The notes under the pieces are model-generated. The model made no database searches. It had not been told where the DNA came from and saw only the letters and a list, made by a program, of their open reading frames with translations. From an uncultured Bacteroidales bacterium (GTDB lineage Bacteria; Bacteroidota; Bacteroidia; Bacteroidales; P3), in assembly GCA_900316515.1 (NCBI GenBank), contig ONDE01000015.1:1-60220 (forward strand): 60,220 nt of DNA. Direction: 5' to 3'. Made by a program: the position numbers and the translations under genes. Below, one piece after another: positions 52,028-60,220 of this stretch. The number at the start of each line of letters is the position of its first letter. Position 1 is the stretch's first letter.

Positions 52028-52059
52028 CAAAGATACGACATTTTTCAAAACTGGCAAAA
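52028..52059 (-). promoter_or_regulatory. Consensus promoter of the SRP RNA
   Basis: Minus strand: TTTTG (52059-52055), 19 bp, TATCTTTG (52035-52028). Confidence 0.8.
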
Positions 52060-52219
52060 TAAAAAAAGGAAACTATATACATGTTGACACTGTCGGGGTG
52101 CGTCCAGAGCCGCCGAAAGGAGATGTGCGCATCTCAATTAAATGCACCGCAAGCGACAAGCAATGCAATCTGACGCATGCCATGGCGCCGGAAAGCACCC
52201 CTCATTTTCAATTGTTTAC

Positions 52220-52276
52220 CGGTATTTCTTCAGTGTTTCTTCGGTCATCCACTGAAGAAACACTGAAGAAATACCG
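52220..52276. repeat. Long inverted repeat (26-bp stem, 5-nt loop) with a direct-repeat tail
   Basis: Left arm 52220-52245 and right arm 52251-52276 pair over 26 bp with one G-T pair; the loop is CATCC. No T-tract follows, so it is not a normal terminator. The right arm ends in GAAGAAATACC, which is repeated once more in full and then begins a third time (to about 52293). The surrounding gap between the SRP promoter and the second ZIP gene shows no believable gene. Confidence 0.9.
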
Positions 52277-52469
52277 AAGAAATACCGAAGAAAAGGGAGA
52301 CTATATAGGGGGGATTTATGATTATGGAATCCTGGCATCTACTCCTTTTCCCTGATGGTTGCCTGGCTGCGTCATCTAATTGACGTTTTGCTGTCAACAA
52401 GTATATAAATCCCTAAAAAACACACAATATCTAACGAGGGCAAGGTCACTCTGCCGTGGATGTAACTTT

Positions 52470-53228
52470 TTATCCAAGCAGTACATCCATCACCATCATC
52501 ACCACAAATCCCACGGCAAACCCTATGGTAGAGAGATTGGTGTGGCGGCCTTGAGCAGTCTCGGGGATGAGCTCCTCGACCACCACATACATCATAGCGC
52601 CGGCTGCAAAAGCCAGCAGATAGGGCAGCGCCACACCCAATGCCGATGCCAACAATAGGATAGCCACCGAACCGATGGGTTCCACCACGCCACTCAACGT
52701 ACCGATAATAAACGATTTGAACCGCGAGTTACCCTCGGCGTGCATGGGCATCGATATAATGGCCCCCTCAGGGATGTTCTGTATGGCGATGCCTATGCTC
52801 ACCGCCAGGGCTGCACTCAACGACAGCCCATGTTCCTCGCCGGCAAAGACCACACCCACGGCCATTCCTTCGGGCAGGTTGTGGATGGTCACAGCCAGCG
52901 CCAACATCGCCGTGCGCGACAGCCGCGACCTGGGTCCCTCGGCTTTCTGGGCGCCGACATGCAGATGCGGCGTCAACTCATCGATAAGCAGCAGGAAGAC
53001 AATACCCGCCATGAAACCCACAGCGGCAGGGATGACACTGGCTCGCGACATCTCGATCGACGGTATCAACAGCGACCACACACTGGCAGCCACCATGACA
53101 CCGCTGGCAAAGCCCAGCAATGTCTTCTGGAGTCTGTCGGGAATCTCCTTCTTCATGAAAAACACGAAGGATGCTCCCAGCATTGTGCCAGCCAAAGGCA
53201 GTAGTATTCCGATAATTAGCGGATTCAT
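52470..53228 (-). CDS. ZIP-family metal transporter (ZupT/GufA-like)
   Basis: 252 residues, about eight membrane helices. Helix 4 has VTIHNLPEGMAVGVVFAG and helix 5 has AIQNIPEGAIISMPM, the classical binuclear metal-site motifs of GufA/ZupT proteins. The loop after helix 3 holds HLHVGAQ. It probably imports zinc, perhaps with iron or manganese. It differs from the ZIP at 51176 in these motifs (HNLPEG against HAFLEG), so the two are different subfamilies rather than a recent copy. Confidence 0.92.
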   Translation of the reverse strand: MNPLIIGILLPLAGTMLGASFVFFMKKEIPDRLQKTLLGFASGVMVAASVWSLLIPSIEMSRASVIPAAVGFMAGIVFLLLIDELTPHLHVGAQKAEGPRSRLSRTAMLALAVTIHNLPEGMAVGVVFAGEEHGLSLSAALAVSIGIAIQNIPEGAIISMPMHAEGNSRFKSFIIGTLSGVVEPIGSVAILLLASALGVALPYLLAFAAGAMMYVVVEELIPETAQGRHTNLSTIGFAVGFVVMMVMDVLLG

Positions 53229-53248
53229 GACATCAATAATTCACGATG

Positions 53249-53256
53249 CAAAAATA
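53249..53256 (-). promoter_or_regulatory. Promoter -7 box of the second ZIP gene
   Basis: TATTTTTG on the minus strand (53256 to 53249), 21 bp upstream of the ATG at 53228. Confidence 0.5.
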
Positions 53257-53387
53257 CACAAAATCTGTCACACGGGAAGTAACCATTATTGGCTATTCGT
53301 TCTGGTTAAGCCGTGAGACTGTGATTCTGGTTTTGTGACCATAAAGACTTCACGCAATAAAACAAAACGGAAGACGTTATATATATC

Positions 53388-54497
53388 ATGATGAAAAAAA
53401 TATCAACCGCCTTTATAGCTCTGACACTGTGTCTGGGCGCTGCGGCGCAAGGGCTGCTCGACAAGGGCATCAGCGCCGAAGCCAAGGGATTGGACGACCT
53501 GGCAGAGGGCTACTACCGCGAGGCTGCCGACACAAGCATCGCGGCACGCCTGCGGCTGGGGCTTCTGCTCGAACGCCACGAGCACTACCGCGAGGCCATC
53601 TCTTGGCTCTCGCAGGCCGACAGCGGAGCGACGGCGATGGCCCACCTAGCAGCCGCCCAGTCCGAAATACGCGAATGGTCCGCCGCCAAGCAGAGCGCCG
53701 AAAAAGCCATCGAGCTGGCCGCAGACGACGACCACGAAGTGCTTGCTTCGGCACAAGGCACCCTGGCGTTGGTCTACTGCGAACAGGACAACCTCAACAA
53801 CGCCCTCGCTTGGGCCAACAAAGCCACGAAAAGCGACCCACAGTCGGCACGCGCCATGAACGTCACTGGTATCGTATATTTCCGTCGCAACGACGAGAAC
53901 AACGCCCTGCGCTACTTCCGCGATGCAATGAAGGCCGACCCCCACGGCACCGACGCCTACTTCAACCTCGGCTCGGTGTACTGCTACCGAAACAACCCCG
54001 ACCTCGCCATCTCCACCCTCCGCAAAGGTCTCAAGGAGAACCGTCAGAGTGTTAAACTGCTCTACTGTCTCGGTTGGGCCTACATGCTCAAGGACAACGG
54101 CGAGAAAGCCATCGAATGCCTCAACGAGGTTCTCAAACTAGACTCTGGCTATGTAAACGCCTATAACCGCATGGGCGACATATACTTCAGTCGCAACGAA
54201 TACAACAGTGCCATAGAGCAGTACCGCAAAGCCATCGGCATAGCGCCCAAACTCAGCGAAGCCTACCGCCTGCTCGGTCGCACCTACGCCGAAATGGGCA
54301 ACACGGGCAAGGCCATCTTCAACTACCAGAAGGCGGTGGAAATAAACAAGAACGACGCCGAGACCTACTGCCGCATCGCCGAGCTTGCTGCCAAGCAGAA
54401 ACAGTCGGCCAAGGAAAAAAGCAACTACCGCCGCGCCGCACGCCTCGGCCACAAAGAGGCCCAGCAATGGTGCACCAAACATGGTGTGACTTATTGA
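53388..54497 (+). CDS. Exported TPR protein
   Basis: 369 residues. A signal peptide (MMKKISTAFIALTLCLGAAAQ) is followed by about ten tetratricopeptide repeats, clearest at ALAWANKATKSDPQSARAMNVTGIVYFRRNDENNALRYFRDAMKADP in the middle and at AYNRMGDIYFSRNEYNSAIEQYRKAIGIAP later. Basic residues end the protein. TPR arrays carry protein-protein contacts in the periplasm; the partner is unknown. The polyprenyl synthase gene follows after 57 bp without a clear terminator. Confidence 0.88.
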   Translation: MMKKISTAFIALTLCLGAAAQGLLDKGISAEAKGLDDLAEGYYREAADTSIAARLRLGLLLERHEHYREAISWLSQADSGATAMAHLAAAQSEIREWSAAKQSAEKAIELAADDDHEVLASAQGTLALVYCEQDNLNNALAWANKATKSDPQSARAMNVTGIVYFRRNDENNALRYFRDAMKADPHGTDAYFNLGSVYCYRNNPDLAISTLRKGLKENRQSVKLLYCLGWAYMLKDNGEKAIECLNEVLKLDSGYVNAYNRMGDIYFSRNEYNSAIEQYRKAIGIAPKLSEAYRLLGRTYAEMGNTGKAIFNYQKAVEINKNDAETYCRIAELAAKQKQSAKEKSNYRRAARLGHKEAQQWCTKHGVTY

Positions 54498-54554
54498 TAG
54501 TGAGTTGTGATTACAGAGGGTAAAATAAATGATAATATTACACATAATAATATA

Positions 54555-55532
54555 ATGAAAGACCTGAAATACTATTTGAAAGAGGTGGAGGAGATCTTCG
54601 CAAAAGAGGTGTTTGTGGCTGAACCGAAGGAACTCTACGAGCCGATAGAATACACTCTGCGGCTTGGCGGCAAGCGCATACGTCCCACCCTGCTGCTGGC
54701 TGCCGACGCACTCTTCGGCGGCAATATCGACGAGGCCAAAGGTGCCGCTCTCGGCATCGAGACATTCCACAATTTCACACTGCTGCACGACGACCTCATG
54801 GATCGCTCGCCTCTTAGACGTGGCCAGCCCACCGTTTATTGCAAATGGGACGAGAACACCGCCATACTGAGTGGCGACACAATGTACGCACTCGCCTGGC
54901 GCTACTTCCTCCGTCAGCCCTCGCCTAGGCTGCACGCCATACTGCAATGCTTCAACGAGACAGGCATCGAAGTGTGCGAAGGACAACAGAAGGATATGAA
55001 CTTCGAGCGTTCCAGCGAGGTCTCCATCGACGACTATATGGACATGATACGCCAAAAGACTGCCGTGCTGCTGGCTGGAGCACTCAAGATAGGCGCTCTC
55101 TACGCCGGTGCCCCCGACACCGAGGTCGAGAAACTCTACAGTTTCGGCATCCACCTCGGCCTCGCCTTCCAGCTCCAGGACGACCTACTCGACGGCTATG
55201 GCGACACCGCCGTCTTCGGCAAAAAAACCGGACAGGACATCCGCGACAACAAGAAGACCTATCTGCCTCTGAGGGCTTTGCAGCTGTGCAATGCCGCACA
55301 ACAGAATGAACTTCAAAGGCTCTTCGCCACCAAGGACAACATGGACGAAGAAGAAAAGGTGCGCCGTGTGATGGCACTGTACGACGAGGTGGGACTGAAA
55401 GGCGAGGTGGAGAAAGCCATCGCCGACGAATTCCAGAAAGCTGCCAGGACGCTCGACGACATACAAGCCGACGAACCGCTCAAACTACCTTTGAGGGAAC
55501 TCATGGACACGCTCAACGGCAGAAAAAAATAA
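54555..55532 (+). CDS. Polyprenyl diphosphate synthase
   Basis: About 325 residues from MKDLKYYLKEVEEIF. This trans-isoprenyl synthase joins IPP units to an allylic diphosphate. The first Asp-rich motif is LLHDDLMDRSPLRRGQ (DDxxD) and the second FQLQDDLLDGYGD. KRIRPTLLLAADAL and GDTMYALAWRYF also match. Product length (C15 to C40) cannot be set, but the residues before the first motif are not bulky enough to call it. It probably feeds quinone or undecaprenyl precursors. The frame is open from 54507; the conserved protein starts at 54555. Confidence 0.93.
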   Translation: MKDLKYYLKEVEEIFAKEVFVAEPKELYEPIEYTLRLGGKRIRPTLLLAADALFGGNIDEAKGAALGIETFHNFTLLHDDLMDRSPLRRGQPTVYCKWDENTAILSGDTMYALAWRYFLRQPSPRLHAILQCFNETGIEVCEGQQKDMNFERSSEVSIDDYMDMIRQKTAVLLAGALKIGALYAGAPDTEVEKLYSFGIHLGLAFQLQDDLLDGYGDTAVFGKKTGQDIRDNKKTYLPLRALQLCNAAQQNELQRLFATKDNMDEEEKVRRVMALYDEVGLKGEVEKAIADEFQKAARTLDDIQADEPLKLPLRELMDTLNGRKK

Positions 55533-55537
55533 TATTT

Positions 55538-55569
55538 TTTGGCTGTATTAGAAAAAAGGTGTATATTTG
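55538..55569 (+). promoter_or_regulatory. Consensus promoter of the exbB operon
   Basis: TTTG (55538-55541), 20 bp, TATATTTG (55562-55569). The leader to the ATG at 55633 is about 57 nt. Confidence 0.8.
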
Positions 55570-55632
55570 CACTACGAACCAGAATAGGTAAATAACAAAC
55601 AATAAATTAATAATCAACACACTAACAACATC

Positions 55633-56463
55633 ATGAAAAAAGTATTTGCTTTGATGTCAATGTTCGCAATGTTGACATTTGCCAACTTCAACGGCGTGAT
55701 GGCCCAGGATGCCCCCGCCCCCGAAGCAACTGAACAGGTAGCCGCCGACGAGAATGCCGCCCCCGAGGCCGTCGCAGCTGAAGAGACTACCGCCGATGAG
55801 AAAAAGGTCTCCGTCAACGAGACTGGCGACACCAAGTCGTTCCACCAGATGCTGAAAGAGAAGTACATCCAGGGTGGTGCCGGCTGGATGACCCCCGTGC
55901 TCCTCTGCCTCATTTTCGGTATGGCTCTCATCATCGAGCGCATAATCTACCTGAACATGGCTACCACCAATGTGAAGCAACTCCTCGACGGCATTGAGGA
56001 CAATGCCAAGAACGGCAACTGGGCCGGTGCCCGTGAACTCTGCGCCAACACCCGCGGCCCTGTGGCCAGCATCTTCGTACAAGGTCTCGACCGTCTCGAT
56101 CAGGGTCTTGAGAATGTTGAGAAAGCTGTCACCAGCTACGGTGGCGTACAGATGGCCCGCCTCGAGAACAACATGACCTGGATTGGCCTGTTCATCGCCC
56201 TTGCTCCCTCCTTCGGATTCCTCGGCACCGTCGTCGGTATGGTCCAGGCCTTCGACGACATCGAGACCGCCGGTGATATCAGCCCGACCGTCGTGGCTGG
56301 TGGTATGAAAGTCGCTCTGTTGACGACCATCTTCGGTCTCATCACCGCTATCATCCTTCAGATTTTCTACAACTACATCCTCACCAAGATCGAGAGCCTC
56401 GTCGACCAAATGGAAGACGGCAGCATCAGCTTCATGGACATCCTCGTGAAGTACCACAAATAA
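55633..56463 (+). CDS. exbB: MotA/TolQ/ExbB-type proton channel subunit
   Basis: 276 residues. A signal-like first helix (MKKVFALMSMFAMLTFANFNGVMAQ) leads to an Ala/Glu-rich linker. Three membrane helices follow: GWMTPVLLCLIFGMALIIERIIYL, WIGLFIALAPSFGFLGTVVGMVQAFDDI and VALLTTIFGLITAIILQIFYNYI. With two ExbD proteins it would use the proton gradient to power outer-membrane transport through TonB. TonB itself is not in the window. It opens a four-gene operon. Confidence 0.93.
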   Translation: MKKVFALMSMFAMLTFANFNGVMAQDAPAPEATEQVAADENAAPEAVAAEETTADEKKVSVNETGDTKSFHQMLKEKYIQGGAGWMTPVLLCLIFGMALIIERIIYLNMATTNVKQLLDGIEDNAKNGNWAGARELCANTRGPVASIFVQGLDRLDQGLENVEKAVTSYGGVQMARLENNMTWIGLFIALAPSFGFLGTVVGMVQAFDDIETAGDISPTVVAGGMKVALLTTIFGLITAIILQIFYNYILTKIESLVDQMEDGSISFMDILVKYHK

Positions 56464-56564
56464 TAATGGTTTTTAAGCTGTGAGCTGTAAGCTGTAAGTA
56501 GTAAGTAGCTACGCAGTCACTTAAAGTTTAATACTTAAAACTTAAAATTAAAAAAGAAACCATT

Positions 56565-57440
56565 ATGAAAGAATCAACTCGTAAATTAATCATGTGGATC
56601 GGCCTTGGTGTGGCAATATTGTGCACCCTGCTGGCGATTATATTCGCCCTCAACAAGTACAATATGGCTGTCGTCAAGGTAAACGAGACCCAAATAACTG
56701 CTTTTAATGACAATTCTAACAAAACCATCAAGTATGGCAAGAACATTCTAATTGTCAATCCTAACAGCGAAAAATCTAAAGCTCTTATTTCTACCGTTGA
56801 GAATGGGTTTGGCGAATATATTAAAGAAGACACTGTTCTTGGCGGTATAAGGAATCTCTTTAAATCAGAATATTCTAAATACAGAGTCACTGATGTAGTA
56901 CTCGTCGAGATTGACACCCTTGACCAGGGTGTGAAAAAGAAAAACCTTGAAAAGAGCATCATCAAAGTTCAAGAAAACCACGATGGACATGTTGATGATG
57001 CCGTTATTGAATACACCGAAAAAGCACTTTCTTTTGACAAAAAAGAAAAAACAAAATACGAAGTGCGTACAATTAACAAAGACAAAGGTGTAGTGTTCGA
57101 TATGTTTGACGCAACATTCTACCTGTTGCTTTGCTTGTTGATTATTTCTATTGGCGGTATTATAGTGTTCCTGTGCAAGAAACTGGCCAAGAACTTCAAG
57201 GAAACTCCAGGCTACATAGCCAAGTTCTTCATTCTTTTGGGCGCAATCTTAGCGGTGTGCCTTGTGGCATTTCTGATTTCCCGTGGCAATGATGTAAGTA
57301 CTGCTTTGATGGAAAAGCATGAAGTCTCATTATTTGCTTCGAAACTGATTGGAGCAGCATGCATCATGGTCTATATTCTTGTTGCAGTGGCAACTTTATC
57401 AATTATTGTCACTACGGCATTAAAATCGCTTAAAAAGTAA
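56565..57440 (+). CDS. AT-rich membrane protein in the exbB-exbD operon
   Basis: 291 residues, unknown function. It has one N-terminal helix (LIMWIGLGVAILCTLLAIIFAL), a soluble middle of about 150 residues (residues 35-185, Lys/Asn/Asp-rich, VVLVEIDTLDQGVKKKNLEKS), and three C-terminal helices (FYLLLCLLIISIGGIIVFLC, FILLGAILAVCLVAFLIS, AACIMVYILVAVATLSIIV). Proteins with this layout sit between exbB and exbD in other Bacteroidales, but the role is not known. The soluble part has visibly higher A+T than exbB and exbD, so it may evolve faster or be newer. Confidence 0.8.
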   Translation: MKESTRKLIMWIGLGVAILCTLLAIIFALNKYNMAVVKVNETQITAFNDNSNKTIKYGKNILIVNPNSEKSKALISTVENGFGEYIKEDTVLGGIRNLFKSEYSKYRVTDVVLVEIDTLDQGVKKKNLEKSIIKVQENHDGHVDDAVIEYTEKALSFDKKEKTKYEVRTINKDKGVVFDMFDATFYLLLCLLIISIGGIIVFLCKKLAKNFKETPGYIAKFFILLGAILAVCLVAFLISRGNDVSTALMEKHEVSLFASKLIGAACIMVYILVAVATLSIIVTTALKSLKK

Positions 57441-57446
57441 AGAACT

Positions 57447-58019
57447 ATGGCAAGAAAGACTCCCGGACTCAACACTGGCGCAATGTCCGATATCTCGTTC
57501 CTGCTGCTGGCCTTCTTCCTCATGGTCAGTAACATCAACACCGATATGGGTATTGCCCGTAAGCTCCCTCCTCCCCTCCCGGAGGATGCGGAGGCTCCAG
57601 ATGTTCGCGAGCGTAATATCTTCGTAGTCATGGTCAACAAGTACGACTGGGTTATGTTCAACGGCGTACGTGGTCGAATTGAAGATCTGAAGGATCGCGC
57701 CAAGGAATTCCTCGGCAATCCCAACGACCTGCCCAACCTCCCCGAGAAAGTGCCCACCGAGATAGAACTGCTTGGTACAGTCAACGTCTCGAAAGGCGTC
57801 ATCTCGCTGAGAAACGACCGCGGCACATCGTACGACATGTACCTCAAAGTGCAGAACGAGTTGACCGCTGCTATCAAAGAAATGCGCGACGAAATGTCTG
57901 TTGCTCGTTTCGGCAAGAAGTTTGCCGACATCACCGAAGCTCAACGCAGCGCCATCGAGCAGGCCATCCCCGTGGCTATCTCGGAGGCCGAACCCACTAA
58001 CATAGGAGGAGGTAAATAA
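57447..58019 (+). CDS. exbD: ExbD/TolR-family biopolymer transport protein
   Basis: 190 residues. A short cytoplasmic end (MARKTPGLNTGAMSD) is followed by the single membrane helix ISFLLLAFFLMVSNINTD; the usual helix Asp lies in MSDISFLL. A periplasmic domain follows (EDAEAPDVRERNIFVVMVNKYDWVMFNG). It forms the ExbB-ExbD energy module. The last base of its stop is the first base of the next ATG (58019). Confidence 0.93.
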   Translation: MARKTPGLNTGAMSDISFLLLAFFLMVSNINTDMGIARKLPPPLPEDAEAPDVRERNIFVVMVNKYDWVMFNGVRGRIEDLKDRAKEFLGNPNDLPNLPEKVPTEIELLGTVNVSKGVISLRNDRGTSYDMYLKVQNELTAAIKEMRDEMSVARFGKKFADITEAQRSAIEQAIPVAISEAEPTNIGGGK

Positions 58020-58495
58020 TGGCACGTTTTACTGGAAAAAAAGCCAAATCGACACCCGAACTGAACATGGGCTCGATGAGTGACATTATCTTCATGCTGC
58101 TCTTCTTCTTCATGGTCATCACCACCATGCGCGAAAGCTCACTCTATGTGAAAATCATCCCGCCGCAGGGTAGCGAAGTCGCCAAACTCGAGAAGAAAAG
58201 CCTCGTGAGCTACATCAATGTTGGTGTGCCTCTGCCCGACCAGCAGAAAAAGTACGGTACCGAACCACGTATCCAGCTCAACGACCAGATCTCCGAAATC
58301 TCGGACATCATGACCTTCTGCGAGCTCGAGCGCTCGGCCCGTCCCGAAGCCGACCGGCCCTTCATCACCACCGCCATCAAGGCCGACAAACTGGTGCGTA
58401 TGGGTATGATCTCGGACATCAAACAGGAACTGCGTATGGCAGGTGCTCTGAAAATCTTCTACAACGCCAGCAAAGCAGGCAAAGACAAGAAGTAA
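58019..58495 (+). CDS. exbD: Second ExbD/TolR-family protein
   Basis: 158 residues. It has the same plan as the gene before it: GSMSDIIFMLLFFFMVITTMRES contains the helix with the conserved Asp. The periplasmic part (VKIIPPQGSEVAKLEKKSLVSYINVGVP) is shorter. Two different ExbD copies are the usual state in Bacteroidota and probably form a heteromer. A terminator follows. Confidence 0.93.
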   Translation: MARFTGKKAKSTPELNMGSMSDIIFMLLFFFMVITTMRESSLYVKIIPPQGSEVAKLEKKSLVSYINVGVPLPDQQKKYGTEPRIQLNDQISEISDIMTFCELERSARPEADRPFITTAIKADKLVRMGMISDIKQELRMAGALKIFYNASKAGKDKK

Positions 58496-58516
58496 CACTA
58501 CACAATCATAAACAAT

Positions 58517-58550
58517 AAAAAGAGCTGCTCCACCGAGCAGCTCTTTTTTA
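58517..58550. terminator. Bidirectional terminator after exbD
   Basis: Ten-bp stem AGAGCTGCTC (58521-58530)/GAGCAGCTCT (58535-58544) with loop CACC. An A-run precedes and a T-run follows, so it can end both the exb operon and corA on the minus strand. Confidence 0.92.
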
Positions 58551-58566
58551 TATAACTATCACCCCC

Positions 58567-58608
58567 ACTAACCACTACCCACTAATCACTCCCCACTAAC
58601 CACTATCA
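58567..58608 (-). repeat. Heptamer array (ACTAACC, 6 units) reaching into the corA stop
   Basis: Units ACTAACC, ACTACCC, ACTAATC, ACTCCCC, ACTAACC and ACTATCA run from 58567 to 58608. The last three bases are the TGA of corA read on the minus strand. The family is the reverse complement of the AGTGGTT array at 1480. Confidence 0.9.
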
Positions 58609-59532
58609 CCTTCCAATCCTGCGGAAGTAGAGGATAATGACAACCGTCAGCAGCACAAGCGACCCCAGCACAACCCAGAAGGCCGTGGTGTTGGCCACAA
58701 ACGGGAACTCGATGTTCATGCCGAAGAAACCTGTAACCACAGTCAGTGGCAGCATGATAGTGCTGAAATACGTCAGCACTCGCATAATCTGGTTCGTGCG
58801 GTTCGTCAGCAACGAATCGAACGTATGCGACAAACCCTCGATCAACTCGCCGAAATCCTCAATCGAGTCGAACATCTTCTGGTACTGGTCAAGTATATTG
58901 CCCCAGTAGTCTTCCATGTCTATCAACTCGGGGTCCACAAAGCCCTTGATGCCACCGCTCTCAAACATGTGCAGCACTCGCAGCTGTGGCTTGAACGTGG
59001 TGTTCAGCAAGATAATGTTGCGCCTTGTCACCGATATCTGCTCGATGATGGTACGCGCACGGCGGTTGAAAATATCGTAGTTTATCAAGTCCACCTCGGC
59101 GCCCACACGCTGCACCAGGGTGTTGGTCTCGAGCATCAGGCGGTTCAGTATGTGGTACAGCAGCTGGTCGCTCGTGGCCATCATCTCCTGCGTCTCCTCG
59201 TCGTTCTCCGCCAGGTCTTCCTGCACCTCGTCGAAAAACTTCTTCACCACCCAGTGGGCCTTGCCGACGGTGATGATATAATCCCTGCCCCAGAATATCT
59301 TCACCTCGCGGATACGGATATTCTTATTGTCCTTGTCGAAATAGGGGAAATGCAGTATTAGGAAATAATAGTCGTCGTACTCGTCAATCTTTGGTCGCTG
59401 GGTGGTTCCGCGGCAGTCCTCTATGTCGAGGGGGTGGAAGTGGTACTGCTCGAGCAGTACGTCATAGTCAGCCTCCGTGGGGTTAGTGATGTCAAGCCAC
59501 TTTAGGGTCTTGTACTGGATGGTTTCTATCAT
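58606..59532 (-). CDS. corA: CorA-family magnesium/divalent cation transporter
   Basis: 308 residues. A cytoplasmic funnel domain of about 245 residues (YKTLKWLDITNPTEADYDVLLEQYHFHPLDIEDC) leads to two C-terminal membrane helices. The selectivity signature GMN is present in VVTGFFGMNIEFPFV, and the end is basic (YFRRIGR). It forms pentamers in the inner membrane for Mg2+ and sometimes Co2+ or Zn2+. It has its own promoter. The stop lies in a heptamer repeat. Confidence 0.95.
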   Translation of the reverse strand: MIETIQYKTLKWLDITNPTEADYDVLLEQYHFHPLDIEDCRGTTQRPKIDEYDDYYFLILHFPYFDKDNKNIRIREVKIFWGRDYIITVGKAHWVVKKFFDEVQEDLAENDEETQEMMATSDQLLYHILNRLMLETNTLVQRVGAEVDLINYDIFNRRARTIIEQISVTRRNIILLNTTFKPQLRVLHMFESGGIKGFVDPELIDMEDYWGNILDQYQKMFDSIEDFGELIEGLSHTFDSLLTNRTNQIMRVLTYFSTIMLPLTVVTGFFGMNIEFPFVANTTAFWVVLGSLVLLTVVIILYFRRIGR

Positions 59533-59607
59533 TTTACACCTCCTTTCTTAAGTGGAACCACTTGTGGACCAATATTCTACATTCGAGTAACGGTTTTGAT
59601 TTCGCTG

Positions 59608-59640
59608 CAAAGTTACGAAAAAATCTTAAATCTCGCAAAA
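59608..59640 (-). promoter_or_regulatory. Consensus promoter of corA
   Basis: Minus strand: TTTTG (59640-59636), 20 bp, TAACTTTG (59615-59608). Confidence 0.75.
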
Positions 59641-59681
59641 GAAAACTCTTTTTCTTCACCATCATCCACCATCACTTACTG

Positions 59682-59714
59682 CTCACATACTACTCACATA
59701 CTACTCACATACTA
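59682..59714 (+). repeat. 11-bp tandem repeat (CTCACATACTA x3)
   Basis: Three perfect units at 59682, 59693 and 59704, upstream of the LRR gene promoter, in the 311-bp gap between divergent genes (59533-59843). Apart from the two promoters nothing else is seen in the gap. Confidence 0.9.
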
Positions 59715-59745
59715 CCGACCTCCTACCTCCCGAGCAAAGTTTTTT

Positions 59746-59776
59746 TTTGCCAATTCACAAACTATTCGTATCTTTG
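59746..59776 (+). promoter_or_regulatory. Consensus promoter of the LRR surface-protein gene
   Basis: TTTG (59746-59749), 19 bp, TATCTTTG (59769-59776), 67 bp before the ATG at 59844. Confidence 0.8.
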
Positions 59777-59843
59777 CACCGCCGTTTCGTACGATACGGC
59801 CTGTAATTTCTTTTACCTCATTGAAAAATAAAAACATACGAAT

Positions 59844-60220
59844 ATGCAGAAACAAATACTGATGCTTTTCGCCGTCCTGCTGGCCATAGCCCCAGCCATG
59901 TCGCAGAGCTACGACTTCTCTCTCGCAGCCCCCACCGGCCAGACGCTCTACTACAAAATCAACGGCACCAACGCCACCGTCACCTACCCTAGTCCCTCGG
60001 ACTATAATGAAGCATGGTATGGGTATACAAAACCCACAGGTGCTTTGACCATTCCCTCCAGTGTCACTTACAATGGAACCACCTACAACGTCACTAGTAT
60101 CGACGAATATACCTTTTACGAATGTGGTGGACTAACGTCGGTTACAGTTCCAACCACCGTCACTGAAATTGGTATAAGGGCCTTTTACTACTGCTATTAT
60201 CTTACGGCAGTAAACATACC
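59844..60220 (+). CDS. BspA-like leucine-rich-repeat surface protein (3' truncated)
   Basis: 125 codons before the window ends. A signal peptide (ILMLFAVLLAIAPAMSQ) is followed by a beta-rich lead (LYYKINGTNATVTYPSP, GALTIPSSVTYNGTTYNVTSI) and the first LRR_5/BspA units (EYTFYECGGLTSVTVPTTVTEIGIRAFYYCYYLTAVNIP). Such proteins bind host matrix or other bacteria in oral and gut Bacteroidales and often end in a T9SS tail; the end is not in view here. It has a consensus promoter. Confidence 0.88.
   Translation, partial: MQKQILMLFAVLLAIAPAMSQSYDFSLAAPTGQTLYYKINGTNATVTYPSPSDYNEAWYGYTKPTGALTIPSSVTYNGTTYNVTSIDEYTFYECGGLTSVTVPTTVTEIGIRAFYYCYYLTAVNI

Noticed and set aside
52098..52355. 85-codon ORF in the gap after the SRP promoter
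   Set aside because: It is built from the inverted repeat and its tail, with no conserved features or ribosome-binding site.

Overview
The window reads as a chromosomal segment of a Bacteroidota bacterium, most likely order Bacteroidales. Four things point there. Promoters repeatedly match the Bacteroidota consensus (TTTG, 19-20 bp, TAnnTTTG), for example at 3610-3640, 38869-38899, 41261-41291, 55538-55569 and 59746-59776. Several exported proteins end in type IX secretion (T9SS) sorting domains. A GldB-type lipoprotein and a BspA-type LRR protein are present. The genes match the order's usual set (DUF349 protein, IspG, the ExbB/hypothetical/ExbD/ExbD operon). Most genes are GC-rich; a few orphan genes are clearly AT-rich.

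Layout. 1-5.0 kb: end of a T9SS cargo gene, a glycosyltransferase, an ECF sigma factor/outer-membrane protein/acetyltransferase operon, tRNA-Arg(ACG) and an iron-type alcohol dehydrogenase. 5.1-22.6 kb: a surface-protein region with a 1262-residue SBBP/PKD protein carrying a T9SS type B tail, a universal-stress-like protein, a 3922-residue modular protein carrying a type A tail, and a beta-barrel protein. 22.7-31.2 kb: DUF349 protein, GldB, LTA-synthase-like enzyme, lipid kinase, SUI1 factor, then on the minus strand DivIC, NlpC/P60 lipoprotein and LysM transglycosylase. 31.5-37 kb: queA, rarA, and a minus-strand operon of ispG with two related membrane proteins, one of which has an AraC DNA-binding tail. 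37-42.8 kb: an accessory-looking stretch with AT-rich orphan genes, two 41-bp-period tandem arrays, three 15-bp iterons, a structured small RNA (6S-like candidate) and a tail-anchored ER/K-helix protein. 42.8-55.5 kb: pheT, atpD-atpC coupled to an amidohydrolase, a solute-binding lipoprotein, prfB, two ZIP transporters flanking the SRP RNA, a TPR protein and a polyprenyl synthase. 55.6-60.2 kb: an ExbB/ExbD energy-transducing operon, CorA, and the start of a BspA-like LRR protein.

The most notable theme is short-period (7, 8, 9 and 11 bp) tandem repeats in many spacers and, in two cases, inside the signal-peptide codons of exported proteins. At the NlpC/P60 lipoprotein, four 7-bp units lie between an out-of-frame ATG and the lipobox; removing one unit would create a textbook short lipoprotein signal peptide (MRKQILHSSFFILLSSC). 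At the beta-barrel gene, losing one unit would create a stop inside the signal peptide. This looks like an unrecognised slippage-based switch for envelope proteins. Other points worth attention are a 32-bp perfect palindrome translated as part of the GldB signal peptide, an IspG that looks like the long type without its central domain, and the 41-bp arrays.
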